DNA of 64,000 nt. Source: Pseudomonas brassicacearum subsp. neoaurantiaca. Its GTDB lineage: Bacteria; Pseudomonadota; Gammaproteobacteria; Pseudomonadales; Pseudomonadaceae. Below, piece by piece: positions 1-8,944 of the stretch. The position numbers and the translations under genes were made by a program. The stretch is from NCBI RefSeq assembly GCF_013608025.1, contig NZ_VDLV01000011.1, positions 241-64,240 of the forward strand, in the 5' to 3' direction. The notes under the pieces are model-generated. The model saw nothing but the letters and a program-made list of their open reading frames with translations. It made no database searches and had not been told where the DNA came from. The stretch's first letter is position 1. Each line of letters opens with the position of its first letter.

Positions 1-458
1 ATCGCCGCGATGTCGATCCTGGTCATCGTCATCATGGCCTCGAAGGCGCGCTTGGCGGCGGCTTTGTCGGAACTGGTGACCGCATCCACCAGCACCCGAG
101 GGCTGATCTGCCACGACACGCCCCACTTGTCCTTGCACCAGCCGCAGGCGCTCGCCTGGCCGCCGTTGTCGATGATCGCATTCCACAAGCGGTCGGTCTC
201 GGCCTGGTCGTCGGTTGCAATCTGGAACGAAAACGCCTCGCTGTGCTTGAACATCGCCCCGCCGTTCAAGCCGATGCAAGGAATGCCGATCACCGTGAAA
301 TCCACCGTGATCACATCGCCCTGATTGCCCGAAGGATAATCGCCCGGCGCATGGTGGATGGCGTTCACGGCGCTGTCGGGAAAGGTGCGTGCGTAAAACT
401 CCGCCGCCTCTTGCGCGGTGCCGTCGTACCAGAGGCAGATCCTGTTCTTGTTGTTCAT
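1..458 (-). CDS. VOC/PhnB-like glyoxalase-fold protein (3' end cut by window)
   Basis: The start is an ATG with a GGAG ribosome binding site just upstream. The first 152 codons are visible; the stop lies beyond base 1, so the C-terminus is missing. The protein begins with a catalytic-tunnel-like strand (ICLWYDGTAQEAAEFY) and contains KDKWGVSWQISP, the hallmark of the PhnB / 3-demethylubiquinone-methyltransferase-like VOC family. These proteins fold as paired beta-alpha-beta-beta-beta modules and usually act as small soluble enzymes of unknown substrate. The name inherited from UbiG homology is misleading, because no SAM-binding motif is visible. The neighbour NRAMP gene lies on the same strand upstream, 67 bases away. 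Confidence 0.85.
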   Translation of the reverse strand, partial: MNNKNRICLWYDGTAQEAAEFYARTFPDSAVNAIHHAPGDYPSGNQGDVITVDFTVIGIPCIGLNGGAMFKHSEAFSFQIATDDQAETDRLWNAIIDNGGQASACGWCKDKWGVSWQISPRVLVDAVTSSDKAAAKRAFEAMMTMTRIDIAA

Positions 459-525
459 GCGGATTCTCCGAAAGGGACTGGACCGTGAAGTCTAGCAGCC
501 CCTCCGGAAGGTGAATGGCCAGGAC

Positions 526-1827
526 TCAGGTGAACAGATCGACGCCCAACTGGAACGCGACCCACAACGCCAGGCCGGTTGCAAACATCAGCGCAATGTT
601 CTCGAACAGGTTGTTGCGGTATTCCTTGCCCAGCAGCGATTTCTGGTTGGACATGATCAGCAGGCCCAGGGAGATCACCGGCAGGCCGACGATGTTCAGC
701 GCATTGACACCGATGGTCAGCGTCACGAAGTCCGGCATGCCCGGCAGCGACCAGATCAATGGCGTGACGAGGATGAACAACATGAACCACTTGTGCATCG
801 GGTCGCGGTGGAACTCCTTGCCATAGCGCTGGCGACGCTCGGGCCGCACGTGCTGGAAGGCGTCGGTGATCAACATCGGGAATGCCGTGGTCTTGCCGGA
901 AATGCTGGCGAACAGCGTGGCGAAGACGCCGACGAAGAACACGTACCAACCGATCGAGCCGAAGAACATTTCCAGGGCCTTGCCCAGGTCGCCCAGGGTT
1001 TTCACTTCGATACCGTTTGGCCGAAGGATCTCCGCGCCGACGATCCAGATCGCCAGGTTGATGACGATCCCGACGAACACCGCAAACAGCAGGTCGTTGC
1101 GCTGGACGCGCTTGTGCTCGGGCCCGATCCAGCCTTTCTGGCGCATGACATAAGGGTGGACAAAATTGGCGATGGAACCCGCCACCGCACCGATCACCGA
1201 GACCGCCACCAGCAGCGCGCCGTGCACGCCTTCATCGGGTGGAATGCTGAAGCCGATGGTGCCTTTGACGATCCCGGCGACATCCGGGCCGGACATGACC
1301 GCCAGGGCCAGGAACGCCAGGGTCATGATCGCCAGCAGCGCCTTCATCACGCCTTCGATCATCGAATAGATATTGCGCCCGACGAGCATCCACACCGCCA
1401 GCACCACCGCCACTGAACACAGCAGCGGATAGTCGACCTTGAGCAACATCGCCAGGGCCTCGCCGGCGCCCTTGATCATGTAGGCGTTCATCAAGTGGCC
1501 CATGAGCAGCGCGTACACCAGCAGGAACCAGGCGAAGAACGGATTGAGCTGGGCGTAGCCCTGGAGGATGGTCATGCCCTGGTTATTGCAGAGCTGGAAG
1601 CGCGCGATGATGTTGACGATCAAATATCGCAACAGCAGGGACACCGCCAGCACCCACATCATGGCGTAGCCATAGTTCGCGCCGGCCACGGACGACGTGA
1701 TGAGGTCGCCGGCGCCCAGCCAGGACAGCACTGCGATGATGCCGGGGCCTAGAAGCTTCAGCAGTCGCACGAAACGGCTTTGCGCAGGGGCCACGGCCTG
1801 GCCTTCGGCGGAAGGAATGCTCGACAT
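526..1827 (-). CDS. NRAMP-family divalent metal ion transporter
   Basis: The protein is 433 aa with about eleven hydrophobic segments and the NRAMP features GPGIIAVLSWLGAGDLITSSVAGANYGY near the N-terminus (the DPGN-type helix-1 region, here altered) and GAVAGSIANFVHPYVMRQKG in the middle. It is an inner-membrane proton-coupled carrier. The classical helix-1 DPGN metal-binding motif is replaced by GAGD, as in the YcsG-like branch, so the substrate may not be Mn2+ or Fe2+. The ATG at 1827 is chosen because GGAGAC lies just upstream. A longer frame to 1890 has no comparable site. A GTACG-N4-CGTAC inverted repeat lies about 55-70 bases upstream. Confidence 0.88.
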   Translation of the reverse strand: MSSIPSAEGQAVAPAQSRFVRLLKLLGPGIIAVLSWLGAGDLITSSVAGANYGYAMMWVLAVSLLLRYLIVNIIARFQLCNNQGMTILQGYAQLNPFFAWFLLVYALLMGHLMNAYMIKGAGEALAMLLKVDYPLLCSVAVVLAVWMLVGRNIYSMIEGVMKALLAIMTLAFLALAVMSGPDVAGIVKGTIGFSIPPDEGVHGALLVAVSVIGAVAGSIANFVHPYVMRQKGWIGPEHKRVQRNDLLFAVFVGIVINLAIWIVGAEILRPNGIEVKTLGDLGKALEMFFGSIGWYVFFVGVFATLFASISGKTTAFPMLITDAFQHVRPERRQRYGKEFHRDPMHKWFMLFILVTPLIWSLPGMPDFVTLTIGVNALNIVGLPVISLGLLIMSNQKSLLGKEYRNNLFENIALMFATGLALWVAFQLGVDLFT

Positions 1828-1877
1828 GGATGAGTCTCCGTTGTTGTTTTTGTGAGAAACGGAAACAGTCGACCACA

Positions 1878-1897
1878 TTACGTACGACATCGTACAA
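1878..1897 (-). promoter_or_regulatory. Candidate operator upstream of the NRAMP gene
   Basis: The inverted repeat GTACG-ACAT-CGTAC occupies 1882-1895. The 12-mer GACATCGTACAA at 1886-1897 recurs exactly at 36861-36872, in front of the SMP-30 lactonase gene. Both sit 56-59 bases upstream of a minus-strand start codon. The TTGTAC-type half site resembles operators of FCD-type GntR regulators, but the regulator is not in the window. Confidence 0.45.
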
Positions 1898-1934
1898 CAA
1901 GAATCAGGCTGGAATTATGTGGAAATGTTTCATG

Positions 1935-1963
1935 CGCCCCGGCGGCGCAAAGACACCGGGGCG
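1935..1963 (-). terminator. GC-rich hairpin downstream of the MlaA unit
   Basis: CGCCCCGG (1935-1942) pairs perfectly with CCGGGGCG (1956-1963) around a 13-base loop, just beyond the stop of the small gene ending at 1975. There is no T tract on the minus strand, so it is either a weak terminator or an mRNA 3'-end stabiliser. Confidence 0.35.
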
Positions 1964-1974
1964 GGTACCGTTCG

Positions 1975-2214
1975 TCACGGCGCACTCCCCCGCTCGCCGT
2001 TATTGACCATCCAGCGAATCATGCTCGCCAAGGGCACGCGATAGTGCTGGGTTGCCGATTGACCGACCTGCTGCGGGTCGTACCGTTCGACGTAGCGGCT
2101 GAACAGCACGTGACGACCATCCTCGGCCAGCCGCAACTCCATTTCGCGGCAATGCAACGCACCCTGGTCGAGGGTTTTCACCCGTCGATGCAGGACCAGC
2201 GCCTGGCTATTCAT
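1975..2214 (-). CDS. Small conserved-looking hypothetical protein overlapping mlaA
   Basis: The protein is 79 aa and starts at an ATG that overlaps the mlaA stop by 8 bases, so translational coupling is likely. It has no signal peptide, no membrane segment and no motif I recognise. It is rich in R, Q and charged residues (for example RYVERYDPQQVGQ). Reading-frame integrity and the tight overlap with mlaA are the evidence that it is real. A role connected with outer-membrane lipid transport is only a guess from position. Confidence 0.65.
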   Translation of the reverse strand: MNSQALVLHRRVKTLDQGALHCREMELRLAEDGRHVLFSRYVERYDPQQVGQSATQHYRVPLASMIRWMVNNGERGSAP

Positions 2215-2992
2215 TCGCGGCGCCCTCATCCCCACAGTGCGGCGCGTCCTGGACGGAACCCAACTTTCCTTGCGCGACAAAATCGGCACGGCGCTGGGCG
2301 ATGGCGTCGCGAAGCGCCACATAGTAATCAGGCTGGGCCTGGAGCGTGTCGGTGAGCGGCAACGCCTGCGCGCGGCCATCGACGACGCCACCCACGGTCT
2401 TGATCGTGCCCAGGGTTTTAACGGTATCGCTGTTGTCGCCGAACGGATCGACCGCAAAGCTCACCACCTTGCCGGTCGCATCCCTCAGGTTGGCGGTGCC
2501 CAGCAGCGGCAGTTCGACGATCGGTCCGGGAGCGATGTCCCAGACGCCGAACGTCTGGCCGAAATCCGACTCGTGGCGCTCGATGCCCAGCTTGCCCGAC
2601 ACATCGATCAACCCGACGATGCCCACCGTGGTGTTAATGGCAAAACGGCCCAGCGTGTTGACCGAACGCTGCCCGTTGCCTTGCAGCAGATCATTGATGA
2701 ATACCTTGGGCTCGCCGAAGTTGGCGACGAAGTTGTGCACGCCAGCCTGGAACATGTCCGGCAATTTGCGATACCCACGGGCAATGGGCGCCAGGGCGTA
2801 ATCGTCGACGGCGCGGTTGAAGGCGAAGATGCCACGGTTCACCGGTTCGGCCGGGTCATGGACGGCGAAGGGAACGCTCTCACAACTGCCCGGCGTGGTA
2901 GCGGGCGTACTGGTGCAACCGCTGGCGAATGCCGCCAGCGCGACGATGACGGTGGATCGGACAAACAACGGCGCAGGTTTGAGGATCGGCAT
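2207..2992 (-). CDS. mlaA: MlaA (VacJ) family outer-membrane lipoprotein
   Basis: The protein is 261 aa. It has an N-terminal lipoprotein signal ending AFASGC (lipidated Cys at about residue 26), then the conserved MlaA core: DPAEPVNRGIFAFNRAVDDY, PKVFINDLLQGN, NTLGRFAINTTVGIVGLIDVS and FGQTFGVWDIAPGPIVELPLLG. MlaA sits in the outer membrane and extracts mislocalised phospholipid from the outer leaflet for retrograde transport by the Mla system. The MlaBCDEF genes are not adjacent here. The small gene at 1975-2214 overlaps its 3' end. Confidence 0.93.
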   Translation of the reverse strand: MPILKPAPLFVRSTVIVALAAFASGCTSTPATTPGSCESVPFAVHDPAEPVNRGIFAFNRAVDDYALAPIARGYRKLPDMFQAGVHNFVANFGEPKVFINDLLQGNGQRSVNTLGRFAINTTVGIVGLIDVSGKLGIERHESDFGQTFGVWDIAPGPIVELPLLGTANLRDATGKVVSFAVDPFGDNSDTVKTLGTIKTVGGVVDGRAQALPLTDTLQAQPDYYVALRDAIAQRRADFVAQGKLGSVQDAPHCGDEGAANE

Positions 2993-3056
2993 GCGGGGCT
3001 ATCTCGGGGAGGAATGGGATGGTGCCAATGCCGGTTAAAAGCCGAACACCAAACCC

Positions 3057-3149
3057 GTGGCGAGGGAGCTTGCTCCCGCTGGGTCGCGTAGCGGCCCCCT
3101 AAAAGCGGTGAGCGCTTCGCACTCAAGCGGGAGCAAGCTCCCTCGCCAC
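3057..3149. repeat. REPIN (GTGGCGAGGGAGC family)
   Basis: Two inverted copies of the element GTGGCGAGGGAGCTTGCTCC enclose a short spacer containing a second inverted repeat. It lies in the 341-base divergent gap between mlaA and the response regulator gene. The rest of that gap (3150-3333) should hold both promoters; I see no other clear element. Confidence 0.9.
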
Positions 3150-3333
3150 GGGTTATGGGTAGAACTGACTCTTTGGATAGACCGACATCGACCCCATCCT
3201 GCCGCCGTTTTCTTGCCCGCAGATTTCCAGAATATTGCCCGCCGGCAGCTTTGTTTCCGGATTGAAATATATGACGCAAGCCCCGGATTGCCCCTAGTAT
3301 TCCATCCCGTATTCATTGCCCGACGTGACCACC

Positions 3334-4044
3334 GTGAGCCATTTACTCCTGGTGGACGATGACCTCGAAGTCCTCGCCCTCCTGCGCAAATTCCTCGAAC
3401 AACATGGCTATAGCGTCGAAGTCGCCGCCGACGGAAACGCCCTGTGGCAAGCGGTGGAGCGCCGGCAGCCGGACCTGATTATCCTCGACGTGATGCTGCC
3501 GGGCGACAACGGTCTGGTGCTCTGCCAACGCCTGCGCACCGAACATCGGGTCGGGATCATCATGCTCACCGCCATGGGCGAATTGAGCGACCGCGTCGTC
3601 GGTCTGGAAATGGGCGCCGACGACTACCTGACCAAACCCTTCGACGCCCGCGAACTGCTGGCCCGGGTGCGCGCCGTCCTTCGGCGTACCGGTGAAGCCA
3701 GGGGCACCTTGGGCGATTTGACCCGCCCGGTCCTGGAATTCGACGGCTGGCAACTGGACGTCACCCGCCGCGAGTTGCGGTCCCCCGACAAGGTCATGAT
3801 TCCGCTGTCCAGCGGCGAGTTCGAACTGTTGCTGGTCTTCGCCGAACATCCACGCCGGGTGCTCACCCGCCAGCAACTACTGGACCTGGCCCGTGGCGAG
3901 ACCTTCGATGCGTTCGACCGAAGCATCGACGTGCAGGTCAGCCGACTGCGCCGAAAACTGGAGAGCGACGTCACCGGTCCGTCGATGATCCGCACCGTCC
4001 GCAACAGCGGCTACCTGTTCAGCCCCCACGTGGTGAAGCGATGA
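3334..4044 (+). CDS. OmpR-family DNA-binding response regulator
   Basis: The protein is 236 aa. The receiver domain carries the acidic pair DDD (residues 8-10), the phosphoacceptor Asp52 in LDVMLPG, and Lys in DDYLTKPFD. It is followed by a C-terminal winged helix (LSSGEFELLLVFAEHPRRVLTRQQLL ... SIDVQVSRLRRKLE ... GYLF). It controls transcription after phosphorylation by the kinase encoded immediately downstream, with which it overlaps by an ATGA. The start is ambiguous: GTG at 3334 fits the usual receiver N-terminus, while GTG 3325 and TTG 3316 are in-frame alternatives. No target is evident. Confidence 0.9.
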   Translation: MSHLLLVDDDLEVLALLRKFLEQHGYSVEVAADGNALWQAVERRQPDLIILDVMLPGDNGLVLCQRLRTEHRVGIIMLTAMGELSDRVVGLEMGADDYLTKPFDARELLARVRAVLRRTGEARGTLGDLTRPVLEFDGWQLDVTRRELRSPDKVMIPLSSGEFELLLVFAEHPRRVLTRQQLLDLARGETFDAFDRSIDVQVSRLRRKLESDVTGPSMIRTVRNSGYLFSPHVVKR

Positions 4045-5390
4045 CACCGGGCCCCACGAAAGTGTCTCGACCACGGGACACCGTGGCGCGCTGGATCGCC
4101 TTGACCACGATGGTGGCGATGCTGACGTTGCTGGCCCTCAACGAATTGTTCGGCGCATTGGCCGGTGCCTGGGCGCGCCCTCCCCTGATGGAAACCGGCC
4201 TGATGGACAAGGCCGCGGCGATTACCCGCATCATCGACTCGGCGGCCCCCGAGCAACGGCCCGACGTTGCCAGGGCCGCCAGCGATCTCGGGCTCGACGT
4301 GCAATGGCTGCAGCGTCATGAGGAGGCCCGGTTGCCAGTCATTGGGGACCCGGAGTTCAGCGAAGGCTCGGTTTTTCTGCGCCGACAATTGAACAGGCCA
4401 GACGCCCGGATCGAGGCCTATGAGCCGGACGATTGGCCGACCAAGGATGACCCGGACAGGCGCTACGCGGTGATCATCGAGCTGACCGACCACACCTGGG
4501 CCATATTCTCCGTGACGTCCCGCAGTTGGGGCCTCAGCGAATGGCAGCGCAACCTGATCATCATCGCGCTGATCCTGCTCTCAACCTTGATCGTCGCGCT
4601 GATCGCCACCCGACACCTGGCGACACCCCTGGAGCACTTTGCCGAGGGCGCGCGGCGCTTCGGCGTGGATTTCCGGGCGCCGCCGATCCCGGTCGTGGGC
4701 CCTTATGAAATCCGCCAGGCGATCCTGGCGTTCAACGCCATGCAGGCCCAGCTCAAGCACTTCGTCCAGGACCGCACGCAGATGCTCGCGGCCATCTCCC
4801 ACGACCTGCGGGCACCGTTGACCCGCATGCGCCTGCGCGGGGAATTCATCGAGGACACCGACCAGCAATCGAAGCTGTTCAGGGACGTCGACGAGATGCA
4901 GGCGATGGTCAACGCCGCACTGGAATTCTTCCGCGACGAAGCGCGCCTGGAACACGCCACGGCATTCGACCTGGCTGAGCTGTTGCACACCGTCGTCGAC
5001 GACTTCAGGGACGCCGGCACCGAAGTATCGTTCGAAGGCGCCCAGCGCTTTGTCTATGTCGGTCGGCCCATCGGGATCAAGCGTGCGTTGACCAACCTGA
5101 TCGACAACGCAGTCAAATATGGCAGCGAACCGGGCGTTCGTTTGAAAGCCTTCGCCGATTGCGTCGAGATCCGCATCGTCGACCGCGGGCCGGGCATCGC
5201 GCCTCAATATCAAGAGCAGGTATTCGCGCCGTTCTTTCGCGTCGAGGGCTCGCGCAACAAGAACACCGGCGGCGTCGGTCTGGGCCTGTCGGCGGCACGG
5301 GCGACGGTGCTGGAGCATGGCGGCACACTGGTCCTCAGGAATCGACGCGAGGGAGGCCTGGAAGCCAAAGTCTCGCTGCCGCTCAATTGA
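4041..5390 (+). CDS. Membrane-bound sensor histidine kinase
   Basis: The protein is 449 aa. It has transmembrane helices at about 16-40 and 172-192 around a periplasmic sensor region of about 130 residues, then a HAMP-like linker, the H box AISHDLRAPLTRMRLR, and a HATPase domain with N box NLIDNAVKYG, G1 DRGPGI, F box FAPFFRVEGS and G2 GGVGLGLSAA. All catalytic elements are present. It overlaps the response regulator gene by 4 bases and is its evident partner. The organisation resembles the EnvZ/RstB type. The stimulus is unknown. Confidence 0.92.
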   Translation: MTPGPTKVSRPRDTVARWIALTTMVAMLTLLALNELFGALAGAWARPPLMETGLMDKAAAITRIIDSAAPEQRPDVARAASDLGLDVQWLQRHEEARLPVIGDPEFSEGSVFLRRQLNRPDARIEAYEPDDWPTKDDPDRRYAVIIELTDHTWAIFSVTSRSWGLSEWQRNLIIIALILLSTLIVALIATRHLATPLEHFAEGARRFGVDFRAPPIPVVGPYEIRQAILAFNAMQAQLKHFVQDRTQMLAAISHDLRAPLTRMRLRGEFIEDTDQQSKLFRDVDEMQAMVNAALEFFRDEARLEHATAFDLAELLHTVVDDFRDAGTEVSFEGAQRFVYVGRPIGIKRALTNLIDNAVKYGSEPGVRLKAFADCVEIRIVDRGPGIAPQYQEQVFAPFFRVEGSRNKNTGGVGLGLSAARATVLEHGGTLVLRNRREGGLEAKVSLPLN

Positions 5391-5490
5391 CCCCAGCGAG
5401 GCGCGCTGAACAACGATGCCCTAAACCACACGCGATTTCGGTAGGATGTCCGGCCTTTTGACCCGGACCCTGTCTCGTGGAATTGCCCCG

Positions 5491-6012
5491 ATGATCCTGA
5501 TCGTTTACGCCCATCCCTACCCCGACCAGTCGCGGGTCAACCAGCAGATGCTCAAGCGCGCGTCCGCCAATCCGGACGTGGTCATACGGTCGCTCTACGA
5601 TCTCTATCCGGACTTCGCCATCGACGTCGAGGCGGAACAGCGCGCCGTCGAACAGGCACAACTGGTCGTGCTCCAGCACCCAATGTACTGGTACAGCATG
5701 CCGCCGCTTCTGAAATTGTGGATCGACAAGGTGTTCACCCATGGCTGGGCCTACGGCAAAGGCACCACCGCGCTCAACGGCAAGGGCCTGCTGTGGGTCG
5801 TGACCACGGGTGGCGAGCCGGAACATTTCCAGATCGGCGCGTACCCGGACTTTTCAGCGTTGGCCCAGCCGCTCCACGCCACGGCGCTTTATTGCCACAT
5901 GCGCTGGCTGGAACCGGTCGCCGTGCACGGCGCGTATGCCGCCGAGTCCGGCACCCAACGCGCACAAATCGAACACTACGGCGCACGCCTGGCCGCCTGG
6001 AAGGAAGATTGA
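5491..6012 (+). CDS. NAD(P)H:quinone oxidoreductase, KefF-like flavoprotein
   Basis: The protein is 173 aa with the flavodoxin-like fold of the KefF/MdaB family: [21 protein letters not shown] at the FMN site, [21 protein letters not shown] and TTGGEPEHF. KefF-type proteins are cytoplasmic quinone reductases that also activate the glutathione-gated K+ efflux protein KefC. The next gene, one base downstream, encodes such a transporter, which supports this role. The ATG at 5491 is chosen because the family starts exactly at MILI. Confidence 0.88.
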   Translation: MILIVYAHPYPDQSRVNQQMLKRASANPDVVIRSLYDLYPDFAIDVEAEQRAVEQAQLVVLQHPMYWYSMPPLLKLWIDKVFTHGWAYGKGTTALNGKGLLWVVTTGGEPEHFQIGAYPDFSALAQPLHATALYCHMRWLEPVAVHGAYAAESGTQRAQIEHYGARLAAWKED

Positions 6013-6013
6013 G

Positions 6014-7840
6014 ATGGAGACGCACAGCCTGATAGAAATGCTCATCTACCTGGCCTCGGCGACGCTGATCGTGCCGATTGCCGTGCGCTTCGGCCTCGGC
6101 CCGGTGCTGGGTTACCTGCTGGCCGGCTGCGTGATCGGCCCGTGGGGGCTCAAGCTCATCACCGACGTGAAGGCGATCCTGGAATTCGCCGAAATCGGCG
6201 TCGTGCTGATGCTGTTCATCATCGGCCTTGAGCTTGATCCCAAACGCCTGTGGGCGCTGCGCCGAATGGTGTTCGGCGGCGGCGCCTTGCAGATGCTGGC
6301 CTGCGGCGGTGCGATCGCGGCGTTCTGTGCGGTCCTGGGCCTGAACTGGACGGCGGCGCTGCTGGTCGGCCTGACCTTGAGCCTGTCCTCCACGGCCATC
6401 GCCATGCAAGCGATGAGCGAACGCAACCTGACCGCCACCGCCGTCGGACGCAGCAGTTTTGCCGTGCTGTTATTCCAGGACATCGCGGCCATTCCCCTGG
6501 TCGCCATGATCCCCTTGTTGTCGGCCCACGGCGAAACCCCGTCAGGCCTGGCCCTGGCGCTGTCGATCGTGAAGATCGTCGCCGCCATCAGCGTCGTCGT
6601 GCTGCTCGGGCGCTACGTGACGCGGCCGCTGCTGCGCTTCGCCGCGCGCTCAGGCCTGCGGGAGATCTTCAGTGCCGTGGCACTGTTCCTGGTGTTCGGT
6701 TTTGGTTTTCTTCTGGAAGAAGCCGGCCTGTCGATGGCCATGGGCGCGTTCCTCGCCGGGGTCTTGTTGGCGAGTTCCGAATACCGTCATGCGCTGGAAA
6801 GCGACATCGAGCCGTTCAAAGGCTTGTTGCTGGGCCTGTTCTTCATTGGTGTCGGCATGTCGATCGATTTCGGCACGCTGATCAACGCACCGCTGAAAGT
6901 TATGACCCTGACCCTGGGCTTCATCCTGATCAAACTGCTGGTGATCAAAACCGTCAGCCGCTTCCTGAACGTCCCCGCCGGTCAGCGCTCCTGGCAAGCG
7001 GTGCTGCTCGGCCAGGGCAGCGAATTCGCCTTCGTGGTGTTCGGCGCCGCGACGCTGGCGGGCATCCTCACCGACCAGTGGGGCAAGAGCCTGACGCTGG
7101 CGGTGGCCCTGTCCATGTGCCTGACGCCACTGCTGATCCTATTGCTGGACCGAATAGAGTCGGCCACCAAGAAGGACAGTCAAGAATCCGACCTCGTCGA
7201 TCAGCAGAACCCTCGCGTGATCATCGCCGGCTTCGGCCGTTTCGGGCAGATAGCCGGGCGTTTGCTGATGTCCTGCGGCGTCGAAGTGGTCGTTCTGGAT
7301 CATGACCCCGACAACATCGAGACGCTGCGCAAGTTCGGCGTGAAAGTGTTCTACGGCGACGCCACGCGCCTGGATCTACTCCACGCGGCCGGCGCGGCCC
7401 AGGCGGTGGTGCTGATCAATGCGATAGACGACCAGCAGGACAACCTGACGCTGACCCGCATGGCCCAGGAACATTTCCCCGCGCTGAAACTGATCGTGCG
7501 GGCGCGGGACATGGCGCACCTGATCACCCTGCGGCAACTGGGCGTGGAAAGCGCCGAGCGGGAGACCTTTGAAAGCGCGCTGGCATTGGGTCGCAGCGCC
7601 TTGGTGCAGATGGGCGTCGGCGCGTACGAGGCGCGCGAACGCGCCGATCAGTTCCGTCGCCTCAACCTGCGCATGCTCGAGGAAATCGTCGCCCAGCCGG
7701 AAGACGACCTCAAGTTCCGGCACGACGCCTACCGACGCGCCAATGCGCTGCTCACGGAAATGTTCAACGAGGACCGCCAGCGACCGATTGACAGCTGGCC
7801 TGAACATCACCGAAACGAGACGGAAAAAAGCGACGGCTAG
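6014..7840 (+). CDS. KefB/KefC-type CPA2 cation:proton antiporter with RCK domain
   Basis: The protein is 608 aa. About twelve membrane helices (roughly residues 5-380) include [15 protein letters not shown] and [19 protein letters not shown] CPA2 motifs. A cytosolic RCK/KTN domain follows, with the Rossmann motif [16 protein letters not shown] and acidic [17 protein letters not shown]. It would release K+ in exchange for H+ under electrophile stress, gated by glutathione adducts and NAD(H). The ATG follows the quinone reductase stop by one base, so the pair forms a KefFC-like unit. Whether it is KefB or KefC cannot be settled from sequence alone. Confidence 0.9.
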   Translation: METHSLIEMLIYLASATLIVPIAVRFGLGPVLGYLLAGCVIGPWGLKLITDVKAILEFAEIGVVLMLFIIGLELDPKRLWALRRMVFGGGALQMLACGGAIAAFCAVLGLNWTAALLVGLTLSLSSTAIAMQAMSERNLTATAVGRSSFAVLLFQDIAAIPLVAMIPLLSAHGETPSGLALALSIVKIVAAISVVVLLGRYVTRPLLRFAARSGLREIFSAVALFLVFGFGFLLEEAGLSMAMGAFLAGVLLASSEYRHALESDIEPFKGLLLGLFFIGVGMSIDFGTLINAPLKVMTLTLGFILIKLLVIKTVSRFLNVPAGQRSWQAVLLGQGSEFAFVVFGAATLAGILTDQWGKSLTLAVALSMCLTPLLILLLDRIESATKKDSQESDLVDQQNPRVIIAGFGRFGQIAGRLLMSCGVEVVVLDHDPDNIETLRKFGVKVFYGDATRLDLLHAAGAAQAVVLINAIDDQQDNLTLTRMAQEHFPALKLIVRARDMAHLITLRQLGVESAERETFESALALGRSALVQMGVGAYEARERADQFRRLNLRMLEEIVAQPEDDLKFRHDAYRRANALLTEMFNEDRQRPIDSWPEHHRNETEKSDG

Positions 7841-7868
7841 ATCTTGATACAGCCCGTCTGAAGTATCC

Positions 7869-7960
7869 GTGGCGAGGGAGCTTGCTCCCGCTCGATTGCG
7901 CAGCAATCGCACGATCTTGGGTCTGCTGCGCAGCCCAGCGGGAGCAAGCTCCCTCGCCAC
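7869..7960. repeat. REPIN (GTGGCGAGGGAGC family)
   Basis: A head-to-head pair of the 20-mer GTGGCGAGGGAGCTTGCTCC and its complement lies in the convergent gap between the kef genes and the aldo/keto reductase gene. The spacer contains the usual inner pairing GCGCAGCAATCGC / TGCTGCGCAGCCC. Confidence 0.9.
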
Positions 7961-7973
7961 GGGTGTCAGCCAT

Positions 7974-8843
7974 TTACCAGTCAACCAACCCATCCAACTC
8001 GGCCAACATCTGCGCCGGAATCCGCAGCCCACTCGCCGAGAGGTTTTCCCGCAGGTGCGTCACCGATGACGTACCGGGAATCAGCAGGATATTCGGTGCG
8101 CGTTGCAGCAGCCACGCCAACGCGACGCACAGCGGTGACGCCTCCAGGCGCGCCGCTACGCTGGAAAGGGTTTGCGATTGAAGCGGCGTAAACCCACCCA
8201 ATGGGAAGAACGGCACGTAGGCGATGCCTTGCTTGCCCAGCTCGACAATCAACTGTTCATCATCACGGTGGGTCAGGTTGTAGTGATTCTGCACGCACAC
8301 CACGTTCGCAATGCCTTGGGCCTGCTTGACTTGGGACGCCGTGACGTTGCTCAGGCCCAGATGCCGGATCAGGCCTTGGCGCTGCAACTCGGCCAGCGTC
8401 GAGAACTGTTCCTCGATGTCGTCATCGGCGGGTGCATGCAGATTGCCCCAGGCACGCAAGTTGACCACTTCCAGGACATCCACACCAAGGTTGCGCAGAT
8501 TGTCATGGACAGCGCGGATCAGCTCGGCCGGGCTGTGGGCCGGGTTCCAGGACGCATCGGCGCCTCGAACGGCGCCAACCTTGGTCACGATGACCAGATC
8601 CTCGGCGTAAGGGTGCAGCGCCTCACGGATCAACCGATTGGTGACATGCGGCCCGTAGAAGTCGGCGGTGTCGATATGGTTGACGCCCGCCGCCACCGCT
8701 TCGCGCAGCACGGCGATAGCCGCTTCCGGATCCTTGGGCGGCCCGAAAACCTGGGGCCCCGCCAGCTGCATCGCGCCGTAGCCCATGCGATTGACGGTAC
8801 GGTCGCCCAGTTGAAAAGTCCCTGCGGTGTCTGCCCTGCTCAT
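7974..8843 (-). CDS. Aldo/keto reductase, YdbC/PdxI-like (pyridoxal reductase)
   Basis: The protein is 289 aa. The (alpha/beta)8 AKR fold is shown by VNRMGYGAMQLAGPQVFGPP, HIDTADFYG (catalytic Asp and Tyr) and VIVTKVGA (Lys). It closely follows E. coli YdbC/PdxI as I remember it, including PFFPLGGFTPLQSQTL and LIPGTSSVTHLREN. The usual catalytic His is replaced in VVNLRAWG, which is also true of YdbC. The likely reaction is NADPH-dependent reduction of pyridoxal in vitamin B6 salvage. It is transcribed divergently from the LysR gene at 8945, a possible regulator. Confidence 0.82.
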   Translation of the reverse strand: MSRADTAGTFQLGDRTVNRMGYGAMQLAGPQVFGPPKDPEAAIAVLREAVAAGVNHIDTADFYGPHVTNRLIREALHPYAEDLVIVTKVGAVRGADASWNPAHSPAELIRAVHDNLRNLGVDVLEVVNLRAWGNLHAPADDDIEEQFSTLAELQRQGLIRHLGLSNVTASQVKQAQGIANVVCVQNHYNLTHRDDEQLIVELGKQGIAYVPFFPLGGFTPLQSQTLSSVAARLEASPLCVALAWLLQRAPNILLIPGTSSVTHLRENLSASGLRIPAQMLAELDGLVDW

Positions 8844-8944
8844 CTCGTGCCCCTTGGATTAAATGTGCCTGGGCCGACTATAGGCGTTGACCACTCCACT
8901 GATAATCAGGTGCAATCCGAACGGGTTGTACGGCGGAGAGAACA

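Noticed and set aside
455..949. Long open frames on both strands inside the NRAMP gene
   Set aside because: They are high-GC shadow frames, with Arg/His/Asp-rich translations and no ribosome binding site. The NRAMP protein explains the region.
3057..3149. REPINs as CRISPR repeats or rho-independent terminators
   Set aside because: Copies are dispersed, not arrayed with regular spacers, and they lack T tracts. Sequence and pairing are those of REPs.
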